From Nitrospirales bacterium (GTDB taxonomy: Bacteria > Nitrospirota > Nitrospiria > Nitrospirales > UBA8639), in contig WHTE01000002.1 of assembly GCA_009377845.1 (NCBI GenBank), positions 1-61,806 on the forward strand: a stretch of 61,806 nt of DNA, read 5' to 3'. Each line of letters opens with the position of its first letter. Within the stretch, counting starts at the first letter, position 1. This document shows, in pieces, positions 30,177-39,968 of the stretch. Both the position numbers and the translations under genes were made by a program. Below the pieces are notes generated by a model that was given only the letters and a program-made list of their open reading frames with translations, was not told the DNA's origin and searched no databases.

Positions 30177-30536
30177 TTATACCTCTTGAAAGATTTTGCT
30201 GACCGTTTCCGGAGGACGGGCGAGGATCACTTGATCCCCTTTTTTGACCAAGGGACGTTGGATGAGATCCGGGTGTTTGATCAGGATGTCTAATAATTCA
30301 TCGTCGGTGAATTGTGATTGTTGCAAGTTAAGCTTTTTGTATATCTCTTCCTTGGTGCGGATGATGTCTGAAGATTTAAGCCCTGCCTTTTTAAGTAACC
30401 CTTTTAGCGTGGATTTGGAAAATGGTTTTTCATAGTAGTTTATCGCGGTAAAAGGTTGACCGCTTTCCTCAACTAATTTGATGACCTGACGGCAGGTGGA
30501 GCAGGTCGGTTTGTGATAAATCGTGATGTCAGCCAT
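30177..30536 (-). CDS. ArsC/Spx-family thioredoxin-fold protein
   Basis: 119 residues from ATG 30536, which follows a strong AAAGGAGG; the frame upstream to 30701 crosses the divergent gene and is not used. CSTC (12-15) sits at the usual active-site position, and the C-terminal RPLVKKGDQVILARPPETV matches the family's substrate-anion region. It may be a glutaredoxin-dependent arsenate reductase or an Spx/YffB-like protein; no ars genes lie nearby, so a redox role other than arsenate reduction is quite possible. Confidence 0.85.
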   Translation of the reverse strand: MADITIYHKPTCSTCRQVIKLVEESGQPFTAINYYEKPFSKSTLKGLLKKAGLKSSDIIRTKEEIYKKLNLQQSQFTDDELLDILIKHPDLIQRPLVKKGDQVILARPPETVSKIFQEV

Positions 30537-30677
30537 AGACGCGCCTCCTTTGTGAGTGGACTGCCCACCCCTTCCGCCTTGACCTCCTTTTTGAGGCCAT
30601 GCTACAAGCTGTTCCACCTTTATGCTATGCGGAAGGATGAGTCTGTTGAATACGTGTGAACGAGGACAATTGCCGGA

Positions 30678-31040
30678 ATGAGCGAGCCTACCCCACCCCA
30701 AGAATTTTTTTGTGCCTCCGAGACGGAGCGAACCTTAAAGGATCTGCGCCTCAAACGTAAAGGGCAGCCTGTGTATGTCATGGGTCATGAGGATCAGTAC
30801 AAGGGCAAGGAAGGGGTGTTTGAATTCTTTAATGTCCGGCTCGCCGTAGTAAAGTTTCCCGATGAAAAAACCCTGGGATTTGATCCCGTGGATTTGTTGC
30901 TACCGTGTGAGATCAACGAGGATGGAGTGCCATTTTTTGAAATTCGCTATTGTGAAACTTGCGACCAAGTGTTTCCTCTGACGTCTGCCGAGTTTCATGC
31001 TCCCGTGGAACGGAAGGAATGTCCCGAGTGCGCTCCGTAA
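30678..31040 (+). CDS. Small zinc-ribbon-like protein of unknown function
   Basis: 120 residues, divergent from the ArsC-like gene. The C-terminal third has CETC and CPEC about 30 residues apart, a likely zinc ribbon. The middle (GQPVYVMGHEDQYKGKEGVFEFFNVRLAVVKF) could be a small beta barrel of SH3/KOW type. No signal peptide. I do not recognise the family. Coding bias and codon use look like those of the neighbours. Confidence 0.7.
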   Translation: MSEPTPPQEFFCASETERTLKDLRLKRKGQPVYVMGHEDQYKGKEGVFEFFNVRLAVVKFPDEKTLGFDPVDLLLPCEINEDGVPFFEIRYCETCDQVFPLTSAEFHAPVERKECPECAP

Positions 31041-31237
31041 GGCTCTATGGGGTTAGGAACCGTTTCTTGAGTTGATTGGCTGCTCACTCCCTTTTTCCCC
31101 TTCTTCCTCTTGATTCCCAGAATCGAATTCTCCAAGATTCTCTTTTCAGTATTCAGTCGCTTTTAAGAGTGTTTGGTGTGTGTGGTTCCTGAACGCTTAT
31201 CGTTCGCCTTCTCAAGCCATAGAAAGGAATACGATTC

Positions 31238-32722
31238 ATGACGCGTCGCCCGGTTTCTCGGAGGGTATCATTGCTTCGAAACTCCAAGGCATCTCTCTCG
31301 CAGGCATCCCGATCCGGTCGAACCCGAATCGAACGGGATACGATGGGGCCATTAGAAGTTCCGGTAACGGCCTATTACGGCGTCCAGACGGCGCGGGCTA
31401 TTGAAAATTTTCCCATTAGCGGGATACGGTTTCCTCGACCCTTTATTCGTGCGCTGGGCTTGATTAAATGGGCAGCCGCCCGGACTAATGAATCGTTGGG
31501 AACTTTAGCGAGAAAGCCGGCTCGTGTGATTCAGCAAGCCGCGAGAGAAGTGATTGCCGGACAATGGGATGAACATTTTCCACTCGATATTTTTCAAACG
31601 GGGTCCGGGACGTCGACGAATATGAACGCCAATGAAGTGATTGCCAATCGAGCGTCGGAAATCCTGAACGGCGATCGAGGCAGCCGGAAGGTGCATCCCA
31701 ATGATCAGGTGAATTTGGGCCAATCCAGTAATGATGTCATTCCGACAGCCATCCATGTCGCGGCGATTGAAGAAATTCAAAAGAATTTATTGCCAGGTCT
31801 GGGACGCCTGCACAAGGCCCTTCGTCAGAAAGCGAAGCAATTTGACCGGATTGTGAAGATCGGACGAACCCATTTACAGGATGCGACACCCATTCGGTTG
31901 GGGCAGGAATTCGGGGGCTACGCCCGGCAGATGGAGTTGGCCATCCAGCGAGCCAAACATGCTCAATCCGTGCTGGCGGAATTAGCCCTGGGTGGAACCG
32001 CAGTGGGAACGGGTCTCAATGCACATCCAAAATTTGCTTCGACGGTTATCCGGCTATTGTCAAAGGAAATCGGCTATACCATGCGGGAGGCCGAAAACCA
32101 TTTCGAGGCCCAGTCCACTCAAGATTCGGTGGTGGAAGCCAGCGGGTGTTTGCGAACCATTGCGGTGAGCTTGATGAAAATAGCCAATGATCTCCGGTGG
32201 ATGGGTTCCGGCCCTCGCTGTGGCCTTGGCGAAATTCAATTGCCGGAAACCCAACCCGGATCCTCAATTATGCCGGGTAAGGTCAATCCGGTCATTGCCG
32301 AATCCGTCACGATGGCGGCAACTCAAGTCATTGGCAATGACACGTCGATTACGGTTGCCGGGCAGGCGGGGAATTTCGAGTTGTTAGTCATGCTACCGGT
32401 GATGGCCCATAATCTCCTTCAGTCGATCGACCTGCTTGCGAAATCTGCCGAAAATTTCTCCAGTCGGTGCGTGGAGGGTCTTGTGGCCAACAAAGACACC
32501 TGCGAAGGGTTCATTGAGAAAAGCCTGGCCATGTGCACGGAGTTAGCTCCTGCTATTGGGTATGAACCAGCGGCGGCTATTGCCAAAGAATCCTACAAAA
32601 CCGGTCAAACGGTTCGGGAGCTTGCGCGAAGTCAGGGTGTCTTGCCGGAAGCGAAGATCAAAGTACTGTTAGATCCCTGGCGCATGACAGGGGCCATCGG
32701 TTCTCGAAAGCGGGCTCGCTAG
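31238..32722 (+). CDS. fumC: Class II fumarate hydratase
   Basis: Interconverts fumarate and malate in the TCA cycle. 494 residues. The fumarase/aspartase signature GSSIMPGKVNP begins at 341. TGSGTSTNMNANEV, SSNDVIPTA and GRTHLQDATP are the other superfamily blocks. The C-terminal region (NKDTCEGFIEKSLAMCTELAPAIGYEPAA) resembles FumC better than aspartase, but aspartate ammonia-lyase cannot be fully excluded. The N terminus has about 24 extra basic residues before RIERDTMG; GAAAGGA about 10 bases upstream supports ATG 31238. Confidence 0.92.
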   Translation: MTRRPVSRRVSLLRNSKASLSQASRSGRTRIERDTMGPLEVPVTAYYGVQTARAIENFPISGIRFPRPFIRALGLIKWAAARTNESLGTLARKPARVIQQAAREVIAGQWDEHFPLDIFQTGSGTSTNMNANEVIANRASEILNGDRGSRKVHPNDQVNLGQSSNDVIPTAIHVAAIEEIQKNLLPGLGRLHKALRQKAKQFDRIVKIGRTHLQDATPIRLGQEFGGYARQMELAIQRAKHAQSVLAELALGGTAVGTGLNAHPKFASTVIRLLSKEIGYTMREAENHFEAQSTQDSVVEASGCLRTIAVSLMKIANDLRWMGSGPRCGLGEIQLPETQPGSSIMPGKVNPVIAESVTMAATQVIGNDTSITVAGQAGNFELLVMLPVMAHNLLQSIDLLAKSAENFSSRCVEGLVANKDTCEGFIEKSLAMCTELAPAIGYEPAAAIAKESYKTGQTVRELARSQGVLPEAKIKVLLDPWRMTGAIGSRKRAR

Positions 32723-32789
32723 GATGTTAAGTTGATTGGAATTGAACGAAACTGGATGATCCGGCCAGGTAGCCTCGGGAAAAGAGAGT

Positions 32790-33644
32790 TTACCCATCGC
32801 CCCACTTCAATTTAGTGCGTAATACTTCAAAGTAGCTTCGGTCTGGAAAACGAATGAGCTGCGTGCGGTGGTCTGAAGCTTGAACGTGCACAAGGTCACC
32901 CTTTAGCAATTCCGCTCCTACTTGGCCATCGATTGTGGCCATGGCCGGTTCTTGACTTGTCAGTTCAATGGTGATCGGCACATCGGCAGGGGCGAGATAG
33001 GGGCGGTGCGAAAAGGTGTGCGGGCAGATAGGGTTAATCAGAAGTACTTCCAGTCTTGGATCTAAAATCGGTCCCTTTGCCGAAAGTGAGTAAGCGGTCG
33101 ATCCTGTCGGGGTGGCAACGATTAGTCCATCACCACGCATGTTTGTCATGAAGGCGTGATTCACCCATATCTTGGTTGCGATCATTCTCGCCAAATGCCC
33201 TTTGCTTACCACCACGTCGTTTAAGGCTGAATAGGTGCCAAGGATTTGGTCACCACGCTGGAGCTGGATTTTTAACATCAAGCGTTTATCCAGTTGATAT
33301 TCCCCTGCGAATACTTTATCCAACGCCGTGGGGAGATCGTCAAAGTTGATTTCAGTGAGAAAACCCAGGCCGCCCATGTTAACTCCCAAGATGGGAATCC
33401 CTCGTTGTTCAACAAGGCGTGCTCCGCCCAACATCGTGCCATCGCCGCCCAACACAATCAGGAGATCGGCTTCTTTTGCAATTTGTACACGTGTGGGGCT
33501 ATCGGGAGATGGGGATCCTTGAGGAGAATCAATAAGGACGGTTTTGTGATGTGCCATCAACCAGTCACGAATGTATTGGACCACCTGCAGAATATTGAGT
33601 GCGTTAGGCTTGGTGATGATCCCGATCGTCTGGAAGGTGGCCAT
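32790..33644 (-). CDS. nadK: NAD kinase
   Basis: Phosphorylates NAD to NADP. Motifs: GGDGTMLGGAR (phosphate binding), NMGGLGFLTE, and PTGSTAYSLSAKGPILDP. I take ATG 33644 (284 residues, MATFQTIGIITKPNA), which matches the usual N terminus. The frame stays open to 33857, where it would run towards the clpC promoter. No Shine-Dalgarno sequence clearly marks any of the starts, so the true one may lie 10-50 codons further upstream. Confidence 0.94.
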   Translation of the reverse strand: MATFQTIGIITKPNALNILQVVQYIRDWLMAHHKTVLIDSPQGSPSPDSPTRVQIAKEADLLIVLGGDGTMLGGARLVEQRGIPILGVNMGGLGFLTEINFDDLPTALDKVFAGEYQLDKRLMLKIQLQRGDQILGTYSALNDVVVSKGHLARMIATKIWVNHAFMTNMRGDGLIVATPTGSTAYSLSAKGPILDPRLEVLLINPICPHTFSHRPYLAPADVPITIELTSQEPAMATIDGQVGAELLKGDLVHVQASDHRTQLIRFPDRSYFEVLRTKLKWGDG

Positions 33645-33836
33645 GACTTTTGAAGGGGTGGTGTTGTCAGGAGCCACGATGTTAGTCTGTTGATTGGCTG
33701 ATAGCAAGAGAAGTTTGTCTCGAAATGAGTAGGCAATTATTGCCATGCTTTGAAACAGGCTTTCCTTAAGTGTATTTTTATTGCTAGAGTGAATCATGTC
33801 CGGCTTCGCGTTATCCTCCCATCTCCGGCTTCTGAC

Positions 33837-33866
33837 TTGACAGTTTTGAGGGTTCACGGATAGACT
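33837..33866 (+). promoter_or_regulatory. Probable promoter of clpC
   Basis: TTGACA (33837-33842), an 18-bp spacer and TAGACT (33861-33866), about 90 bases before the clpC ATG. The -35 is consensus and the -10 is weak. Confidence 0.45.
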
Positions 33867-33955
33867 GAAATAGTGAATTTTTCTCGAATTTTTTGTGGAT
33901 TAGAGACGAATGCGTGAGCGAGAAGTTTCGCGAATAATCGGCTAGAGGAGGTCCA

Positions 33956-36385
33956 ATGTTCGAACGATTCACGGATCGTGGTAGAAAAATTATCATCCTT
34001 GCCAGAGAAGAAGCGGAACGGCACCAAAACGATTATCTGGGTACCGAACATTTGGTGTTAGCCATCCTTCGAGAATCGGATGGCATTGCCCTGATGATCA
34101 TCAAAAAAATGGGCCTTTCTCCCGAACAAATCCGTCTTGAAATTGAACGGAATCTGCCTGGAGGCGGAACGACGGTGACCTTCGGGGAAATTCCATTTAG
34201 TCCCAGAGTCAAGAAAGTCATTGAGTACGGGGTTGAGGAAGCCCGTTTGTTGGGACACAATCATATCGGCAGTGAACATCTGCTCCTCGGTCTTCTACGA
34301 GAAGAAGAAGGAATCGGGGGGAAGGTTCTTCGGAGCTTGGGGGCCAATCTCTTAACGGCCCGTCAATTAACAGTAACGTTCTTACGGAAATCCGGAACCA
34401 GAGAACGTGATAAAAAAAGCAGCACACCTGCATTAGATGAATTTGGCCGAGATCTGACCCAATTGGCGCAGGAAGGGACACTTGATCCCGTCATTGGACG
34501 AGCAGATGAAATCCAGCGGGTCCTCCAAATCCTCAGCCGTCGGACCAAAAATAATCCGGCGTTGATCGGTGAATCCGGCGTTGGGAAAACCGCTATTGTG
34601 GAAGGATTGGCCCAGCGGATCATTGGTATGGATGTCCCGGACAATTTATTGAATCGTCGGGTGATTGCCTTGGATTTGGGTTCTTTGGTTGCTGGTACGA
34701 AATATCGCGGACAGTTTGAAGAACGACTGAAAGTGGTGATGAAAGAGATTGCCCAAGCGGGGAATATCATTCTCTTTATCGATGAACTTCACACTTTAGT
34801 GGGAGCTGGTGCTGCTGAAGGATCCATTGATGCCGCGAATATGTTAAAACCTGCCTTGTCTCGTGGGGAAATCCAATGCATTGGCGCGACCACACTGGAT
34901 GAATATCGAAAACATATTGAAAAGGATGGAGCGCTCAAGCGGCGGTTTCAGCCTATTTATGTTCAGCCTCCTTCTGTGGAAGAGACCGTTCAGATCATTC
35001 AGGGTCTTCGTGACCGATACGAAGAGCACCATGGAGTCGAAATTACGGATGAGGCGGTTGAAGAAGCTGTGAAGCTGAGTGAACGGTATATTACGGACCG
35101 GTTTTTGCCGGACAAAGCTATTGACCTTATTGATGAAACCGGTTCCCGTGCTAAATTGCTGACGTATGCCCTCCCTCCTGAGTTAAAGTCCCTGGAGCAG
35201 GAACTGAAAAGGGTTGCCCGTGAAAAAGAAGTGGCGATCGGGCTTCAGAATTTTGAGGAAGCGGTGAAATTCCGTGAAGAGGAAGAGCGATTCCGGAAAT
35301 TATTGGATGATGCCAAACGGGATTGGAAGAAAAAGCAAGAAAAGAATCGACCTGTCATTTCCGGTGAAGATGTGGCTTATGTCATATCAAAAATCACCGG
35401 CATTCCCCTCTTTAAACTGGAAGAAGAGGAGTCTGAAAAGTTGCTGCATATGGAGGAATACCTTCATAAGCGGATTGTGGGGCAAGAAGAAGCCATTTCT
35501 GCCGTCTGTCGTTCTATTCGGCGGTCACGGGCCGGTTTGAAGGATGCCAAGAGACCAATTGGGTCGTTTATTTTTCTTGGTCCAACCGGGGTAGGGAAGA
35601 CCGAGTTGGCTCGAGCATTAGCCGAGTTCTTGTTTAATACGGATGACGCCTTGATACGGGTGGACATGTCAGAGTACCAAGAAAAATTCACCAGCTCACG
35701 GTTATTTGGTGCCCCTCCCGGTTATGTGGGGTATGAGGAAGGTGGGCAATTGACGGAGAAAGTGAGACGCCGTCCCTATTCGGTTGTGTTATTTGATGAA
35801 ATTGAAAAAGCGCATCCGGATATTTTCAATGTGTTGTTGCAAGTTCTGGATGATGGAGTGTTAACGGATAGTTTAGGCCGGAAGGTGGATTTCAAAAATA
35901 CTATTTTGGTGATGACTTCAAATTTGGGGACTCGATTCATTCAAAAGGGCGTGTCCCTAGGATTTCAACGTGATGGGGAATCCGAACATTCCTCACGAAT
36001 GCGGGGCGAAGTATTGGCCGAGTTGAAGCGTCATTTTAGTCCTGAATTCTTGAATCGTATCGATGAATTGGTCGTCTTTGACCAACTTACGAAAGAACAT
36101 TTGGTGAGTATTGTTGACATTCTCATTGGGGAGCTCAATGCACGTCTTGTGGAAAGAGGAGTGCATTTAGTTGTGTCCGATGAGGTGAAGCAGTGGTTGA
36201 TTAATGAAGGGTTTGAACAACAATATGGTGCCCGTCCCCTCCGCCGAACTATCCAACGCTGCCTGGGAGATCCTCTCTCTGAAGAACTGATTAAAGGGCG
36301 GTTTAAGGAGGCGAAGAAGATTAAGGTTGTCTTGACCGATCACACTCCCAGCTTTATAGAAGAAGAGGTCTTAGCGAGTGTGTGA
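33956..36385 (+). CDS. clpC: Clp protease ATP-binding subunit ClpC
   Basis: AAA+ unfoldase that feeds proteins to ClpP. 809 residues: two N-terminal Clp repeats (about 1-145; [20 protein letters not shown]), AAA1 with GESGVGKT at 205-212, a UVR-type middle segment ([24 protein letters not shown]) that distinguishes ClpC from ClpA and ClpB, and AAA2 with GPTGVGKT at 542-549. A GVSLGFQ loop suitable for ClpP docking is present. GAGGAGG before the ATG. A strong terminator follows. Confidence 0.97.
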   Translation: MFERFTDRGRKIIILAREEAERHQNDYLGTEHLVLAILRESDGIALMIIKKMGLSPEQIRLEIERNLPGGGTTVTFGEIPFSPRVKKVIEYGVEEARLLGHNHIGSEHLLLGLLREEEGIGGKVLRSLGANLLTARQLTVTFLRKSGTRERDKKSSTPALDEFGRDLTQLAQEGTLDPVIGRADEIQRVLQILSRRTKNNPALIGESGVGKTAIVEGLAQRIIGMDVPDNLLNRRVIALDLGSLVAGTKYRGQFEERLKVVMKEIAQAGNIILFIDELHTLVGAGAAEGSIDAANMLKPALSRGEIQCIGATTLDEYRKHIEKDGALKRRFQPIYVQPPSVEETVQIIQGLRDRYEEHHGVEITDEAVEEAVKLSERYITDRFLPDKAIDLIDETGSRAKLLTYALPPELKSLEQELKRVAREKEVAIGLQNFEEAVKFREEEERFRKLLDDAKRDWKKKQEKNRPVISGEDVAYVISKITGIPLFKLEEEESEKLLHMEEYLHKRIVGQEEAISAVCRSIRRSRAGLKDAKRPIGSFIFLGPTGVGKTELARALAEFLFNTDDALIRVDMSEYQEKFTSSRLFGAPPGYVGYEEGGQLTEKVRRRPYSVVLFDEIEKAHPDIFNVLLQVLDDGVLTDSLGRKVDFKNTILVMTSNLGTRFIQKGVSLGFQRDGESEHSSRMRGEVLAELKRHFSPEFLNRIDELVVFDQLTKEHLVSIVDILIGELNARLVERGVHLVVSDEVKQWLINEGFEQQYGARPLRRTIQRCLGDPLSEELIKGRFKEAKKIKVVLTDHTPSFIEEEVLASV

Positions 36386-36417
36386 TTGGAAGTAGTGAAG
36401 GTCGGATCCATGATGAG

Positions 36418-36457
36418 ACCCTCAGGACTACCAGTCCTGAGGGTTTTGTTGTTTTTT
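36418..36457 (+). terminator. Rho-independent terminator of clpC
   Basis: A 12-bp stem, ACCCTCAGGACT with AGTCCTGAGGGT, a 3-base loop, then a T-rich tract (TTTGTTGTTTTTT). Confidence 0.88.
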
Positions 36458-36493
36458 GCAAGTGAATCATAGGTGTAATAAAGGACTCTGCCA

Positions 36494-37534
36494 GTGGTTT
36501 TAGGAATTGAAACCTCGTGTGATGAAACGGCCGTAGCCGTGTTGGACAGCGAGGGCCACATTCTCTCGAATGTACTGGATTCACAGGTTGAAGTGCATGC
36601 CCGTTACGGGGGAGTCGTTCCGGAATTGGCCTCGCGCCGTCATATGGAGTGCGTGGAACTACTGACCAGGGAAGCATTAGACCTTGCCAAGGTTTCTCTT
36701 TCACAATTGACGGGGATTGCGGTCACCAATCGTCCGGGATTGGTGGGCGCCTTACTTGTTGGGGTGAATTTCGCAAAAGCTCTGGCCTATGCCACCAATA
36801 TACCCTGTGTAACGGTGAATCATTTAGAAGGGCATTTGGCTTCAGCGTGGCTGGCCAATCCTCATTTGCCTACTCCTGCAATGGTCTTGATCGCGTCCGG
36901 TGGGCATACGCATTTGGCATTGGTTCCTCATCAGGGAGAATATCAGTTTATCGGATGGACAATGGATGATGCAGCAGGAGAAGCGTTCGATAAAGGGGCA
37001 AAAATGCTGGGGCTACCCTATCCGGGTGGCCCTGCTATTGATAAGCTCGCTGAAAATGGCAATTCTCAGTTTGTGTCCTTTCCTCGTCCTACCATTCACA
37101 GCCAGAATTTTCATTTTAGTTTTAGCGGCCTGAAAACAGCACTCCGTTATTTTTTGCGAGACGAACAGCAGAAGGGAAATTTCCCCTTGCCTGTAGCAGA
37201 TGTGGCCGCCAGCTACCAGGAAGCCATTGTGGATGTGTTGGTGGAAAAACTCTGTCGTGCTGCGCGTCAGTATGACGTCAAAGCTATCTCGGTTGTGGGA
37301 GGAGTCGCCGCTAATTCCCGTCTTCGCCTGAAGCTTGAGGAGCGGGCCCACGCAGTAGGGCTTGATGTGACTCTGCTTCCACGGGCGCTATGCACGGACA
37401 ATGCAGCCATGATTGCTGCAGCAGGGTTGGAACAACTTAGGCGCAAGGAGGGGACAGCATGGGACATGGATGCGATTTCTACGCTGCAATGTAAACACGA
37501 TGTGTCCGCAATGGCCGGAAACGGTCTCAATTAA
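36494..37534 (+). CDS. tsaD: tRNA N6-adenosine threonylcarbamoyltransferase TsaD
   Basis: Transfers threonylcarbamoyl to A37 of ANN-reading tRNAs. 346 residues. It begins MVLGIETSCDETAVAVL at GTG 36494, with AAAGGA about 9 bases upstream. The metal-binding histidines are His110 and His114 (HLEGH). ASGGHTHL, GEAFDKGAKMLGLPYPGGP and GGVAANSRLR are the other ASKHA-family blocks. The C terminus has a short extra tail. Confidence 0.96.
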   Translation: MVLGIETSCDETAVAVLDSEGHILSNVLDSQVEVHARYGGVVPELASRRHMECVELLTREALDLAKVSLSQLTGIAVTNRPGLVGALLVGVNFAKALAYATNIPCVTVNHLEGHLASAWLANPHLPTPAMVLIASGGHTHLALVPHQGEYQFIGWTMDDAAGEAFDKGAKMLGLPYPGGPAIDKLAENGNSQFVSFPRPTIHSQNFHFSFSGLKTALRYFLRDEQQKGNFPLPVADVAASYQEAIVDVLVEKLCRAARQYDVKAISVVGGVAANSRLRLKLEERAHAVGLDVTLLPRALCTDNAAMIAAAGLEQLRRKEGTAWDMDAISTLQCKHDVSAMAGNGLN

Positions 37535-37593
37535 AAACATAATAGGGCAAGAGGAGAAGGCCTATTCCTGCTGTTCTGGGTAATCTTCATGGG

Positions 37594-39267
37594 TTGAAGG
37601 CTAGCCACATTAGCCGAATGGAGCGTCTGTATCGGCGACGGATCCCTCCAGAAAAAGTGGTGACGCCTGAGGTGGCCCGGGAATGTGCCGAACTCACCTA
37701 TGATACGAGGCGGCAAATCGGGCTATTGGTCAACCGGCAAGGACAAATTGAGTCGGTCTTGATCGGTGACCATCACGAGTTGGTCATACCACATCTCTCA
37801 CGGACCCGCTCCGGCCTTCGCTTGTTGCGGGGGGTTCGTTTGGTCCATACCCACCTCAATAATCAGCCGCTGACCCAGGATGATCTGACCGACCTGGCTC
37901 TCCTTCGGTTGGATTTGATTATGGCCCTTGGTGTGGGAAAAGATGGCACGCTTCGGGATGCCTATGTGGCGCATATTCTCTCGAATCCCATTCAAGGTCA
38001 AACCACCTTGGAATTACCGCCTTGTGCGTTTCACTCATTCCAGCTGGATTGCCAACAATTTATTCAATCCTTGGAGCAGGAGATTGTCGGCTCGAATTCA
38101 GGGATGCGAGAAGGTGTTCGGGAGGGGAGGACCCTCTTGGTCAGTGTAAGCGCAGGCCATGTGGCTTCGGAACAAGGTCGTCTTGAGGAACTTCAAGAAT
38201 TGGTGCGTGCGCAGGACTTGGAAGTGTTGGGGTGTATCACCCAACGGCTTGGGGCGATTCATCCTAAATATGTGGTGGGTTCGGGAAAAATGAAAGAACT
38301 GGCGATTCGTGCGCTCCAGTCCGGGGCTGACACCTTGATTTTTGATCAAGATTTGACCCCCGCCCAAGTACGCGGTATTTCGGAAATCACGGATCTGCGG
38401 GTCTTGGATCGATCACAGGTGATTCTGGACATCTTCGCGCAACGGGCGCATTCCTCTATTGGGAAAATACAAGTCGAACTGGCGCAACTCCGTTATCTGC
38501 TTCCTCGACTCGCACAGTCCAGCACCGCTCTTTCCCGGTTGGCGGGGGGAATCGGGACTCGAGGCCCTGGGGAAACAAAGCTGGAGACTGATCGCCGTCG
38601 TGCCCGTGAACGCATTCAGCGATTGGAACGGGACTTAAAGTCTATGGCGCATGGTCGTCAGGAACAACGAAAAATGCGTGTGAAGCGAGGGCTCCCCGTT
38701 ATTTCCATCATTGGATATACCAATGTAGGTAAGTCCACACTGTTTAATGTGTTGACGGACAGCCAGGTCTCCGTAAAAAACCGCGTCTTTGAGACACTCG
38801 ATACCGTCAATCGGCGATGGCATCTTCCAGGATTAGGTGATGTCATTCTGACAGACACCGTAGGATTTATTCGAGATTTGCCAAAAGATCTCATGGCGGC
38901 CTTTCAGACCACCTTGCAGGAATTACAGGAGGCCGATGTGCTGCTTCATGTGATTGATGCCCACGTGCCTGATCCCGGGCAGCACATTACCGCAGTGGAA
39001 AATATTTTGAATGAATTGGGACTTGAATCCATTCCACGTCTGCGTTTTTTTAATAAGGCGGATCTTGTTGGAGAAGAGGGCATTCAACTCTTATGTCAGC
39101 GATATGGGGGTATAGGGGGATCCGCCTTGCAAGGAGCGTCTCTTCAAATGATTCAACGGGAGCTCACGCACCTGCTTCGTGGCCTTCAGGCTGAGGGCGT
39201 CTGGAACGGAAAGGCCCAGGAACTGGCATCCCATCATTCTATGGCTTCAGCGGATATCCTGCCATGA
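37594..39267 (+). CDS. hflX: Ribosome-associated GTPase HflX
   Basis: HflX splits stalled or heat-damaged ribosomes. At least 557 residues: an N-terminal extension (about 1-170) found in long HflX proteins, the HflX domain (GCITQRLGAIHPKYVVGSGK, then FDQDLTPAQVRGI), a coiled linker, and the G domain with GYTNVGKST, a switch II region at DTVGFI and the NKAD base-recognition motif. Coordinates start at TTG 37594, but the conserved GNxxGLK block runs upstream in the same frame and a good GAGGAG precedes ATT 37564, which I think is the real start (567 residues). The stop overlaps the nth ATG. Confidence 0.95.
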   Translation: MKASHISRMERLYRRRIPPEKVVTPEVARECAELTYDTRRQIGLLVNRQGQIESVLIGDHHELVIPHLSRTRSGLRLLRGVRLVHTHLNNQPLTQDDLTDLALLRLDLIMALGVGKDGTLRDAYVAHILSNPIQGQTTLELPPCAFHSFQLDCQQFIQSLEQEIVGSNSGMREGVREGRTLLVSVSAGHVASEQGRLEELQELVRAQDLEVLGCITQRLGAIHPKYVVGSGKMKELAIRALQSGADTLIFDQDLTPAQVRGISEITDLRVLDRSQVILDIFAQRAHSSIGKIQVELAQLRYLLPRLAQSSTALSRLAGGIGTRGPGETKLETDRRRARERIQRLERDLKSMAHGRQEQRKMRVKRGLPVISIIGYTNVGKSTLFNVLTDSQVSVKNRVFETLDTVNRRWHLPGLGDVILTDTVGFIRDLPKDLMAAFQTTLQELQEADVLLHVIDAHVPDPGQHITAVENILNELGLESIPRLRFFNKADLVGEEGIQLLCQRYGGIGGSALQGASLQMIQRELTHLLRGLQAEGVWNGKAQELASHHSMASADILP

Positions 39268-39968
39268 GGGCCCTTGCCTCACGATCATTTCGCACACAAG
39301 CTTCACGTCGTCCGATCGAGTCGCCGGCGGCGGCGAAAAAACGTGCAGACCGGATCCTTGCTGCATTGGGTCAAACTATCCCTGACGCCAGGGTGGAACT
39401 GGATTCCTCAAACCCGCTTGAGCTATTAATGGCCACGATTCTTTCGGCTCAATGCACGGATGAGAGAGTCAATCAGGTGACGCCTAAGGTCTTTTCCCGC
39501 TTTCGCACGGCCGAGGATTATGCCAAGGCTGATCGAGCGGAATTGGAGGCCCTAATTCGGCCAACCGGATTTTTTAAAAATAAAGCGCGCCATCTCATTG
39601 GGTGTGGCCAAGCTCTGGTAAAGCATTTTAACGGAATGGTGCCGAGAACGATGGAAGCCTTAACCTCCTTGCCTGGAGTTGGGCGAAAAACCGCCAATGT
39701 CATTTTGGGGAGCTATGTGGGGGAACCCGCCATTGTGGTGGATACCCATGTGAAGCGGGTGGCCAATCGGCTCGGGTTGACGAGAAGCCAGGACCCGACC
39801 AAAATTGAAGAGGATCTCCAACGCCTATTCCCTAAAGTACAATGGACGGTAGGGGCTCAACGCCTACTCCTCCATGGCCGATATGTATGCCTGGCCAGAA
39901 CGCCAAATTGTCCTCATTGTGTACTCTTTACAGACTGTGGATGGGAAGGAAAACGAAAGCCAACATGA
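39264..39968 (+). CDS. nth: Endonuclease III
   Basis: DNA glycosylase/AP lyase for oxidised pyrimidines. 234 residues. The helix-hairpin-helix LPGVGRKTANVI holds the catalytic lysine, and VVDTHVKRVANRLG the catalytic aspartate. The 4Fe-4S ligands are C-x6-C-x2-C-x5-C in CLARTPNCPHCVLFTDC. The first 25 residues are a basic extension. ATGA overlap with hflX upstream and with yicC downstream. Confidence 0.96.
   Translation: MRALASRSFRTQASRRPIESPAAAKKRADRILAALGQTIPDARVELDSSNPLELLMATILSAQCTDERVNQVTPKVFSRFRTAEDYAKADRAELEALIRPTGFFKNKARHLIGCGQALVKHFNGMVPRTMEALTSLPGVGRKTANVILGSYVGEPAIVVDTHVKRVANRLGLTRSQDPTKIEEDLQRLFPKVQWTVGAQRLLLHGRYVCLARTPNCPHCVLFTDCGWEGKRKPT

Noticed and set aside
29944-30189. 81-codon frame after the J-domain gene
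   Set aside because: Begins inside the J-domain gene in another frame and has no start signal or homology pattern.
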